A stretch of DNA of 64,000 bases from Oreocharis arfaki. Lineage: Eukaryota; Chordata; Aves; Passeriformes; Paramythiidae. The notes below the pieces were generated by a model, which saw only the letters and a list, made by a program, of their open reading frames with translations, was not told the DNA's origin and did not search any database. Location: contig VZRR01010919.1 in NCBI GenBank assembly GCA_013398015.1, positions 1,605,494 through 1,669,493 on the forward strand, read 5' to 3'. Both the position numbers and the translations under genes were made by a program. This document shows positions 11,288-22,082 of the stretch, in pieces. The first letter of the stretch is position 1. Every line of letters starts with the position of its first letter.

Positions 11288-13748
11288 GCTTTAATATATC
11301 AAGGGGCTATCTGAAAGCTCAGGTATGCTGGAGGCTTTGCACACCTGTGTCGGTAATCCCTAGCGTCCACGCCAGATTTAGGTGTTTGAGTGCCGAGGTA
11401 GAGGTCCCTGGTAAACCTCGACAGAAACAGGGCATGTGACTGGGAATCTTAATTATACAAAACAAAAGGGGGGAAAAAAATTCACCTTGAGATAAGACCA
11501 TTAATTACATGCTCCATTTATAAGCAGGAGAAGAGGTGAATGGATGACTACAAACAATCAAAACAAAAAATCCAACTGGAAGCTAATCACCTGAAAACTT
11601 AGAAATATATTTATGTGAAGTCAAGCAGAGAAACAGTATTTTGAAGTCTCACTTGAATCTGCTTTATTGTGAGATAACGGGTTTAGTTATCTGATTTATT
11701 ATTTTTAAATTAATTTGCTATCCATTCCACCACTTTCAAAGAGTAGCTCCTTCGTCTACAATATGAAATCATTATGAAAATTAAGTATCTACTCCTCATG
11801 CCATTATAGGTTACCTGCTTCGTGCCTTTTGGGAAAATACGTTACAGATTAAAGTATTAAACTGTCTTTAAATCACCCATGGCTAGGGTAAAGCCAGACA
11901 GAGGCCAGCTGCTCTGACGTACATCAGCTTTCTAGGTTAATTACACTTGTGTCTACATGTGGAATGAACACGTAGTGAGAAACAAAACTAGGCAAATACC
12001 TTACCTAAAAACTGAACTAGTTAACATAGGAAATAATAAAACAGGATAGGTCGGATTGCATTAGCTTATTACTGTTTTGTGAGGGAGTTCTTACTGGACT
12101 GATAATTAGGTCATGGCACTGCAAGAAGAAACATGATTAACTTTGACACGCAGAGTGTGGAATATAAAGCCAAATAAACCAGACTTTCATTGACCCAACG
12201 CTTTCTAATTGCCAGTTATCATGAAGGTAGCTTGTCTGGCATATGGGTTGCATTTCTGAAACCCTATTATTTTACTTCTCCCCTCATTTTTCTCTTAAGC
12301 CCTCTCAGTTTTTTGATAAGTACAGACAATATAATTGCACTACTGAAGGACGATATTTGCAACACAAAAGTGACACTCAATCTACTAGCACAGCTAGTAG
12401 ATTGCACCAGAAACTCTCCTGGGACAGAGGTAAACCCCAAATTGACTTGTTCAAAACTGAGGGGAAATTGAAATGTGAGGGTGAGGAGGGACCTTGTTCA
12501 TCCATTCTCCTTTGCCATTTTGAAAGTACATTAAAGAAACAATCAACAATTACATAGATGTTTTATATAACCCAATTATTGAAGCAGTCAGGAAATCAGT
12601 CAAATTGTGCAAGGTCTGACATACCATAACTTACTGCTTGGCTTTGCAGGTTCGTAGACAATGAATCCCCAAAATAGCATGTGGAAGACCCTCAAAACTC
12701 GAAAATCTCTGTACCTTGTGAGGACTTGCATTCCTAAATTTCAGTGTAAATAATGATACAACCATGTAATACATAAAGGTATCTTGTCATTCTTGCAATT
12801 TTGAGTGATCATGCTTATCTTTATTCTTTGTAAACTCACTGAGATATTCAATTTAGAAACTCATATTAATTACAATTACTTTAACGTGTTTTTAGCACAT
12901 ACATTTTTGTCTAACTTTTCCTTTTATTTAGATCTGTATCAGCTGTAGACCGTATTTGGAAAATAAGTTTTGCTTATTCACATCCTGACATCTTTCTGTC
13001 TTCTGTTTAATGGATATTATTTGTGAGGTCCATTTTTTACGTTGTTGGCTGTATTTTTACACACATGCGAAAAAAAGTTGTGAATAAATTTTTTTTATTA
13101 TTGTTATTATTTTGTGAGCCATACATTATATCATCACTTTCTGCGGTTCAAACATTTTCATCCACGGAGTAAGTGGGATATTATTTTATTGGTTGTAATA
13201 CAGACCAGAATATATTATTGTAATGAAGAACTTATTCTGTGCCTACCAATTAATTGCTAGTCCAGAGAGACTTGTTGCTGCTTTAGTAGTATATTTCTGG
13301 TTTCCATAACCTTAATTTGGATACTTTATGATCATATCTGGCAGTTCCCACATAGAGTGCCAGACAATTTTCAGTTTGGTATACTCCTGAGCCCCTTGTG
13401 CTTGACAATCAGTTATGCTTGGTTTTTATTTTTTGAACCCCAATTACTATATTTGAAGCATTTGCCATTGGGCAGAGGAGAGCGCATGCAGTAAGTACTG
13501 GCATTTTCTTGTAAAGATGAGAAACACAGGGGAGATTTGAAGCTGGTTTATGTTTGTTTAGGCTATAGATATAAATAATAAAGATTCTCTATTTTGTATT
13601 TATGAGATGCTGCTTAATATAATATCCAATACAGCGGGAAGTTTTACACAACACAAAGAGAAGACCAAAGTCTCAGTCTGTTAAAGGGAAGTTAATGCAA
13701 ATAATAGATGATAAGAGTTGTTTTAGCAACCTATTCAGTATTTGTCCG
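11288..13748. other. Non-coding stretch upstream of the island
   Basis: AT-rich sequence upstream of the leftward promoter. Two overlapping frames at 12190-12471 and 12243-12557 show no domain and probably reflect chance. It contains the perfect hairpin listed at 12378. No recognisable transposon otherwise. Confidence 0.55.
12378..12404. repeat. Perfect inverted repeat, 12-bp arms, 3-nt loop
   Basis: Arm caatctactagc (12378-12389), loop aca, arm gctagtagattg (12393-12404), with no mismatch. Such a hairpin could form in RNA or extruded DNA. No T-run follows it and nothing in the vicinity indicates an RNA gene, so its role is unknown. Confidence 0.9.
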
Positions 13749-13794
13749 TGCCATGGTTTAACTCCAGTTAGCAGTCAAAAACCAGGACAGTCCA
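13744..13794 (-). mobile_element. 41-bp internally deleted LTR remnant with target-site duplications
   Basis: On the minus strand 13789-13749 starts TGTCCTGGTTTTTGACTGC and ends GAGTTAAACCATGGCA, the same 5' TGTCCTGGTTT and 3' TTAAACCATGRCA termini as the solo LTR at 41339-41899, but only 41 bp separate the ends in place of about 560. It is flanked by gtccg (13744-13748) and gtcca (13790-13794), a 5-bp duplication differing by one base, a CpG to CpA change. So this is one insertion that lost nearly all of its interior, apparently by an internal deletion. It has no promoter or coding sequence left. Confidence 0.75.
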
Positions 13795-16700
13795 GAATAT
13801 TTGCTCTTACACTTTATGGGCTATTCATAACTCACTGAAATTAGAACAAAAGTCACTTTCTTTGACTAATTTGTATCTCCTTTTCTACTGCAAAAAATTC
13901 TGAAGAACGGGTTATATTCCTTGTAAACAGCATTGCATGCAAAATGAGCTCAGAATTAGAGAGCAAGCATAGTTTTTCAGAAGGGACTTTTTTTTTTTTC
14001 AAATTTGTGCTTGGAATTTTGTGTTAATAATCAGTAAGGGACAAAAATAAGACATTTCAAAAACTTGCTTTGTTACTTACCCTTTAGATTATTCCAATGA
14101 CTTCTGTGTGGCTTGGTACTCCTCACCACCTGCAAGTTCAATAATAAAATTTTATTTTTTGTGGTCTATCTTTAAACATTTGAATTGAAAAGCATTCCCA
14201 TTAATAGTTACCCAAAATTCAGGATACTGATGTCTGCTACTACTAAATGACAATTAATTTGTTGTCCCAAACTAGCCCACCCAACTGTTACAATGTAGTA
14301 AAAAAGACTAAAAAACCCAAAAAATAATTATTTTTTTCTGTGAATTAAGAGTACACAACACTTAAAACACACTTATACTTGTAACTTAATATCAAACATA
14401 GTTTTAGGCACAATAAATTCTATCAATAATGAAATCTTATTGTAAAATATACAGTCCAAAGTACTGCCCTTTGTAGGATTTAATTTCCACTTCTTTTTAA
14501 CAAATTATTCCTCTTTTTTTTGAAGACAACAGCTGCCCCTTCAGAGCAGCTGTTACTAGTGAAGATCATTGATTAGCTTGAAGTCAATGACAGCAAAGGA
14601 ACTCTCAGGATGCTCTGATATGAGATAGCATGAATAATCCTCCAAATCTCTCGCTCTCTATTGCACACACGCAGCATGAAGTTTGGACACATACATCTTT
14701 CCCTCATTTTCCACTGGTCTAATTCACTCAACGTCTGTTCAATGATTTAATGAGAGATGATAGTGCACCCACCATAAACTCTGTTCTGAACAAAAAGCCC
14801 AAGAAATGCGTTGAGGCCTGGACCGGTGCTTTTATAACAGCAGGTGATCATGAGCACCAGAATGACAGACACTGGCAAATGGCATTGAAGAAAATTAGCT
14901 TATTCGTGGCTTGGAGAAAGGTAGTGCCAACCATCTGTCACAGGAGATCTCCCAAATGACAACAGGGATCATAAAGGCACATTAAGGTTTTCCCTATATC
15001 TCCTCAAAGCCAGTTCTCACAAAGGGACCCAAATAAAAGAAACATGCATTATTGTTCACACACAAGAAACCTGCCTTTGAAATTCATCAAAACAATTCAA
15101 ACGCGTACCACAAAATAACACTCAGAGTGTGTGGGGGAGAAGCCTAGGCTCTGAGGTTAGATCTGTAGATTTTTTTCATTACTTCTAATAAAATAAATGC
15201 TATGAATTCATTTCAGTGTGTAGCAGCTTTGCAGTAATATTGATTCTGACAAGATGACATTGTCCCCATTCTCATCTTGTGAAAATAAAGTAACAAGTGA
15301 TTAAACAGTAAGGAGATAATACACTACAGAATTAATATCCACATTAAAAATTACTATTGGAAAAGAATTAGGCAATGAGGATAAATATTTAATTTCATAT
15401 CATCTAGCTTTTTTCAACTTCATTTGGGATCAAATAATTTCATTATTAATTATCGTTGAAATCTGAAAGCATAATACCACTCGATAGTAGACAGTAGAGA
15501 TTCTATTAAAAAAACCCAAAAAACTCCACACAAAGAGAAAGCTGCAGATACTCAATTTCAGTGCCTAGTTATAACATTTAAAAGAGATCTCTTAGGGCAC
15601 CTACTGGGGAATCTCAGCATTGCATGCCTAGGGAAGAACCTGTAAAAAGGGTAAGAATCTTTGTACGAGGTTTAAACAGGAACATCAATTCAACCCTTTT
15701 TTTTCTTCTCTGAGCAGTTCTCATTCTACTGACTGTAGCACTTAAAGCAAATAACCAAATGAGAAAACTTCATAGCTGAAAGTATTCACTGATGGAAGGG
15801 AAAGAGCTAATACTCTACATTTCAGAGTTTGGCAGCTTGTGACTATTTAAATGCATGTTAAGTTAAATATATCATGCTGTGTTTATATAGAAAAAAATTT
15901 TGCATTAAAAATTTTGCTAAAACCATAATGAGAAATTTAATTCATAGGAATTACGTATCGACAAGGATGTCAAAGTCTTTGGATTAGGATTGTCTACTCT
16001 TTAAGTTACTTTTTTCAAACCATTTAGATATTTCGATTTTTTACTTTTTACCTATGAAGTTCTGTGATATTAATCCTGATATCTGTAGATATTTACTATC
16101 TCATTTTCGTTTTTGATTCACTTCTGTCCACTAACATGGAATATTCTCTATTTTATAGCTCATTTCCTCAAAGTACCACACAGGTGATTTTCTGGAGACA
16201 TATGGTGTGTAGCTAGGAGTTTAGCTAGCCTGTGACAGAAAACAGTTGTTTTACTTATTTTACAGAAAAGATAGATTTTGAAATTTTATCAGTAAAGTAG
16301 CAAGCACCTCATATCAGCCTCATAAAACTGGATTTATTTTTAAGCGAAAGGTCTGTAAGGGCCTCTCTTCCGTCAACATTTTTTTCATGTTTTCCAAGAG
16401 TCAGTGACCTGTAACAGTAACTTACAAACTCTTGGGGGAACTGTCTGATACCCTGTTAAAAAACACCAGCACCAAACCCAGAACAATAACACACCTAACC
16501 TGCTGCTGAGGCACACTGGCAAGTTCTTAATATCCTGCAGTTTAGGTAACCGATTCCAAACCAATAAAAATCCCCTTGAGCAGGGAACAAGTATCATCCT
16601 TGTGTTCATTTTATGCATTACTATAGGAACTACACAAAAAAATTTTGAAAAGACATACAGACTCCAGTGCCAGCCCTCAAATTCAAACACCCTGTGCAGT

Positions 16701-19519
16701 CTGTAAGCATCCATGAATTGTCTGATCATTACAGCACTAGAGAATAATTCTTCATACAATCTGAGAGTTCCTGCGTTTGCCCTAAACTCTGTGACAGAAA
16801 TGAAGCACAATCACTTGTTTTCGAGTGGGTTTACCTAGGGAATAAGCCAATAAAAATAATGATTGCATGCCTGGAACAGAAGTCTGGATTAATATACATT
16901 GTTGTGTAGCCTAATGCACTCCTAGTCATGTATCTCATCATGTCTCTGATCCCATCCCAAGTTGTACTAAGAATATAAAGGAACCAGTTCTTCAAAGAAT
17001 GCACTTACTGGCTTTGAAGCAAGTAGGTCTGTGAACTCTGATATCTGTACAGGGTAAGAGACATTTCCTACAGTTCTAGAGAACAAGAGGAGAATATAAT
17101 AAGATATGTAGACACATCTTACCCTGTCTCTCCTTGAGAGCGATCAGCTTGTCCCAGAAGAGCACAAGGAATATTAAATGGGACAAGTATTCTGGCTTAT
17201 TGTCTTTGTGACTTTGATACAGCAGAATTTCTCACTTCTGTAGGAGATATATTTCATCAAAGGTTCATACCTATATTACAGCAACTACGTATGGTGAAGA
17301 ATGCAGTGAACTTTTCAGCTGGGAGACAATGTCACTATTCTACATATCAGTTAGTTCACAGTTCTAGTCCACCAGAATCCTCCTTTGTCTTTCCAGACAA
17401 CATTCTAACAATCTGAATAAGAACAAAAAAATAAAGCTAATCAGTTCAAAAAAAAGAAGGAAATTTCATCCCCTGGCAACTAGTTTCTAACCATTTTGAC
17501 ACTGCTTCTGCATAGAAGAATGATGTGATGTAAAAGGGGTAGTATAAAAGCTTCATGTTGGCAAATCCTAATGCAGCAAAAGGATATATTCATACTTCTT
17601 ACTTATAAAGTAGTTCCCGGGACAAAATTAAAGCTGTAGTCTTGTATTCTGTGCACATTTTATTAATTTTATTTCATTTTCCTTTCTTTTACATAGGTCA
17701 CTCTATAAACTCTGACATTCACAGGAAACCGACTTCCTCCTGCCAGTAATATAGTGTTAAATATTAATAAGCACACATTTCTTAAATAATATGAGGGATG
17801 TGAAATGGTTACTTGAAACTCTTCAGTTTTTATACCTCTCAATGAACCCAATTCAGGAATCAGCCAGCTCTACTTCAAAACTTAATTAATTTAAAGTGAC
17901 AGACCTTTAATTACATATGACATACTATTCAGTTATATGTGGAAAAATCTATTTTCACCGGTACAGTTCCATTTGAAAAGTTGGGATTTGATTTGCCAAA
18001 AAAATCAGATTTTCTCCAAGTGCTTCGCTCAAGAAGGAAAAACAAAAAAGAGTGCATTACAGCTTGTTAAATGTTCGGTTAAAAGACCTCCTTTCTTGTA
18101 GTTTATCCTACCCTTCATGTAATTTCTATTGAAGTCAGAAATAGGCCAAGTAGGTTCTTGTTCATAATTTTTGTGGCTTTATAGAAATTTGAAAAGGATT
18201 ACTCAGTCACACATGAATATAATAGAAAATGGAAGAAGAAACTAGGAAGAATAAGATCTTATTTTGGTTTTAAAAACAGTTACAGAGAAGTTGTTGGAAT
18301 TCATTGTAAAAGAAATATTTGTGTTTAACACATCTGATTACTTTACTACTAGTCACAAATACAGATCACATTACTTCTGTATACTTCCACAAGAAAAGAA
18401 AACACTGATGACCTCTTTTTGCTTAAAAGGGAAAAATACTGAGAGGCTAAGCTGTTTCAGCAGTTACAAAAGAAATCTGGGGCACTGCTGGGAACAGAAG
18501 TTTTCTATATCTTATTTATTCTTAATCACATGATAATCCTGCCTTATCAATCAACATGTCAATTTAAAAGCGGTGATTACAAGTCCTCTATAGTGATGAT
18601 CCAATATTTCAGTACAACCGAAAAAGACACACAACTGAGCTTTAAAGAGAGTTCAGAAAAATCACAGTAGCACGCCTTTTAGCATAAATGGTACTGCTTG
18701 CCTGATGTAATCCAGTCCTGTTGATTCAGGAAAAATACTTATAGTCACTGTAAAAATGCCTGCTGTTCTCGCTTTTCTTTGAGTGTGCTACAGAATATAC
18801 ACACACTGTGTTATTTCACTAAAAACCTCCAGAGATACAGACAGTGCAGTTACACTGTCAACATTTTGAAGCAGGATGGGGACACATACCACACTTTTAC
18901 ACTTGATTCTCTGCTAAATCAGTTACTTGTTTTCAGTCAGGAAGCCAACATCGTTCTGAAGTTTCCGAATTCAGAGATTTACACAGTTCATAGAGCACAT
19001 TATAAAAGTATATTAGGTGCTACTCTCAAGGATAGATATTTAAGATATGAAATGGAATTCATGCAAATTTATAATAGAAAGCTTTAATAAAAGGCTACTA
19101 AGTTGCTAAATAAATCATCAGGTTTGAAATGCATACTCAATTTGCATTTATCTGTAAGCATGTATATTCTAGCACAATTTCTGTCCACACGCACCACAAG
19201 TGGTTTTCTCCAGCGGCTCAGGGAATAGATATGGGTGAGACAATGTCTGCTTGCAAAATAGCAAAAACTATATTCTTCAAGCACATGTAATTGCTAATCA
19301 CCTGTGAGATGTTTTTCTTAGTGATTTACTGAGCACCAAAGAGGCAGAAGTCAAGTTTCAAGGCAGCAACCAGGTGAATAAACCCAGAAAACCTCTCCTT
19401 ACTCCACCTGCAATCATGCATGACATGAATTTATTCTGCTTCAACTAGTAACATGTTTCATATGGGAGGTATTTTACTCACCATGTATTGCTGTCTTTCA
19501 CAGTTTTGAGGGGTGATAG

Positions 19520-20090
19520 AGAAAAAACTAAAGTTGCAGTCTAGACAGAGAGGTGTGGATTAGACAAAGTGACTGACAACCAGTATGGAATTGGCAACTT
19601 TAAAACAGGGGCAGAAGACAAGGGTTTGAAGGACAGATAGTTATATTTTCAGGAAAGGGTGTTTTCTGGGAGAAGCATCACTGGAACAACCAAAGAGGTA
19701 AAATGGCAAGACAAAAAGATTCTCTGGACAGCTGAGTACCGGAAGTAGAGATAACAAGAAATTACTAAGAGACAAAAGAAGGAGTTGAGGAATAGAAAAA
19801 AAGCAGGTGAGATGGAGGAAGAGAGAACAGAATTAAACTCCTGGAATAAATGAAATGGCTAGAGATGGAGAATAGATAAGAAAACTCAGTACATGGGATA
19901 CTGAGGAAAGGGAAAAGAAATATAATGAGATCACCTCATGTTTCACCTACTTTTTTTTTAATGGAAAGCACTCAGCAAGATTTTGTTCAAAATGAAAGAA
20001 GAAAAGAAAATCAGAGAGATGAATCATTTCATCCAAAAAATAGGAAACTGTAAACAAAAACTGTCACTCTGTGTTGCAGAACTAAGAAAG
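19520..20090. other. Purine-rich, strand-asymmetric tract
   Basis: Over roughly 570 bases the plus strand is dominated by A and G (for example aagaaggagttgaggaatag, gatggaggaagagagaacag, ggaaagggaaaagaaatata), with few pyrimidine runs until the T-run near 19952. It is not a simple microsatellite and no known transposon was recognised. Such tracts can be old expanded GA repeats or can adopt triplex structures. Confidence 0.6.
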
Positions 20091-20665
20091 CACAGTTCAG
20101 TGTCTGCTTGAAAATAGCAACTTTCAAGTCATGTTAGAACATCTCTATCTATTAGAGAAAAAAATAAACCCAATGTAAATTGGTAATCTTGATAATCATC
20201 TATTAAAAATTGTCTACAGATGACAATATATTCACCTAATAGATTTGCAGATAAATTTGAATACTGACTATATTTCAGAACCACTGACTTGGCAAATACA
20301 GAAATGACAAAATTAATGAGATATCCATGCAATATATTTGCTCAGTTTTTAGACAGTACTCCCAAAATGCAGGTGATAAAAAGAAATCATTTGCACTATG
20401 CATTTGCACTATGTATAGGGTTTACTAATGCAGCTTGTGGTGGAATTAGCAACAATATGACTGGATAGCAAGTAAATACCCAACACTCCTCAAAATAAAA
20501 TCATGCTGCACTCAAAACCTTTTCTAGGTGCCAAGCAGTACAAAGGCCTATTAGGAGAATTGCTCAGACCAGCCATAAAAGCATAGTAAAATTACATTCT
20601 CGTATTTAAAACTTCTGTTCACATAGGACCATATTTTAGTCTAAGTGTCGGTGGATGCAAAACAG

Positions 20666-20713
20666 AACTAGTAAGAGTGAAGTTTTAAGCTGTAGTAACT
20701 AGTAAGAGTGAAG
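20666..20713. repeat. 17-bp direct repeat, period 31
   Basis: aactagtaagagtgaag occurs at 20666-20682 and again, identical, at 20697-20713. This looks like a recent local duplication. Confidence 0.85.
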
Positions 20714-20777
20714 CTAACCCATCACGCAACATCGAAATAACTCAGTAGGTAGTTTAACACTAAGTCAGGTAGAAGTG

Positions 20778-20854
20778 TCACAGAATCACAAAATTTTTAG
20801 AGTGGAAGGGACTTCTGGAGATCATCTAGTCCAACCCCCCTGCTAAGACAGGGC
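20778..20854 (-). mobile_element. CR1 LINE 3' tail (minus strand)
   Basis: Plus strand 'tcacagaatcacaaaa ... ggaagggacttctggagatc ... tagtccaacccccctgctaa ... cagggc' is the reverse complement of the CR1 3' end, i.e. minus strand ggggggttggactagatgat followed by an ATTTTGTGATTCTGTGA tail at 20778. It is only 77 bp, heavily 5'-truncated, and fairly well preserved. Confidence 0.93.
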
Positions 20855-21250
20855 TGTAGTAGCAAAGCAGACTAAGATAACATACAACCTACTGGCAGTG
20901 CAGCTTTAGTGCAAATACTCTTTGAAATACAGTTTTAAAATAAAATATAGTTTAATACCTGTGGAGATTATGCTCTCACTCTTTTCTAATTTGTGGTACA
21001 GTTATATTCAGTGGAGTAATCTCACTCTAAAACTAAATATGCAGAAACAAAACCAAGTTCATCGTGCTATGAATATGCTAAAGCACTCCAACAACATCGT
21101 AAGAAGAGAAAGAGTTAAACAGTTCAGAAAAATGAAACTGGTACAACGTATCTATTTTCAAACATTAAGAGCACTATTATAGGAAGTGCTTTGATTTGCT
21201 GCCTGTGGAGCTATTCAACTAAGACTGCAGCCAGTCCAGTGGATCTATTT

Positions 21251-21292
21251 GACTATGTATGAAACAGTGTGTGACTACGTATGAAACAGAGT
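21251..21292. repeat. Imperfect tandem duplication, 20 bp, period 22
   Basis: gactatgtatgaaacagtgt (21251-21270) and gactacgtatgaaacagagt (21273-21292) match at 18 of 20 bases. One difference is TG versus CG, as from CpG decay in the first copy. Confidence 0.85.
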
Positions 21293-22062
21293 GATGGCTG
21301 CAAAATTAAATCATAGCTGGGAAAGGATGAAAAAAGTGCATTGTCATATAGACAAAGAAGGAAAATAATATGGATTGTTTAGCCATATTTTGATACATGG
21401 ATTTTATTTCTATCTAATTCTGTGGAATATTTACCAAGTACAGTTTCATCAGAATAATCCTTCATGTTAGGATTCAGAAGTGTCATTTCAAATCTATAAA
21501 CAATGACTGTTCAGTAAGTTTCACCTCAGTGTACGGCCAGCCTGCTTAAAATTCTATCCTAGCTTTCAGATCTTTCTTCAAATACCTCATTCATTACCCA
21601 TATGAAACATATAATTGATTGCAATTAAACCCAAAATAAGGCCACTATACAACTTGCCCTTATTCTTTCTACGTATGTATATATCACACAGGTCTTAGCA
21701 TGCTGATGACCACTCTGCAGTTCACTGTACACAGGTCAGTTCATAAAGCCTATGTGGATAGACAATTTTTTGTGTGGTATTAGCAAAACCATCATAAGAC
21801 ACGCTTCAGTCCATATTGATTATTTCCACATGTTGTCTTTGAAGGAATTAAGTAAAATTTGGGCTGATCCAAGTTATAACTGACTTTTCCAATGGATTCT
21901 GTCTTGCAGCTTTTGGAACCGTTGTCTCTTTTGGAATTCAGCTATGTCTACAGATATTTCATCAACCAAACATTTCTCGTCTTATGAGTAGTCATTTCTT
22001 TTCAAGATCCAGTCTTCCAAATCTCCTAGAAAGGACAACTCCAGTGATTTTAAATGTAGGGC

Positions 22063-22082
22063 TTTTTTTTTTTTTTTTTTTT
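22063..22082. repeat. Poly(T) run, 20 bases
   Basis: Uninterrupted T20. No retrotransposed body that it could be the tail of was recognised on either side. Confidence 0.9.

Larger units (their letters stand above)
13795..20777. other. AT-rich non-coding stretch, no gene seen
   Basis: About 7 kb without a known repeat. Frames such as 16385-16810 (minus, 141 codons) and 18779-19087 (plus, 102 codons) lack domains and splice context. 14,560-14,960 has an unusually balanced base composition compared with its surroundings and could be a conserved non-coding element. The 20,666-20,713 interval carries a 17-bp direct repeat (aactagtaagagtgaag, period 31). Confidence 0.5.

Noticed and set aside
10777..11439. 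220-codon open frame across the CpG island (plus), with overlapping frames of 117-157 codons on the minus strand
   Set aside because: GC-rich sequence has few stop codons; frames are open in several phases on both strands at once, include the N base, and no domain is recognisable.
16385..16810. 141-codon minus-strand frame
   Set aside because: No domain, no promoter or splice context; composition matches the surrounding non-coding DNA.
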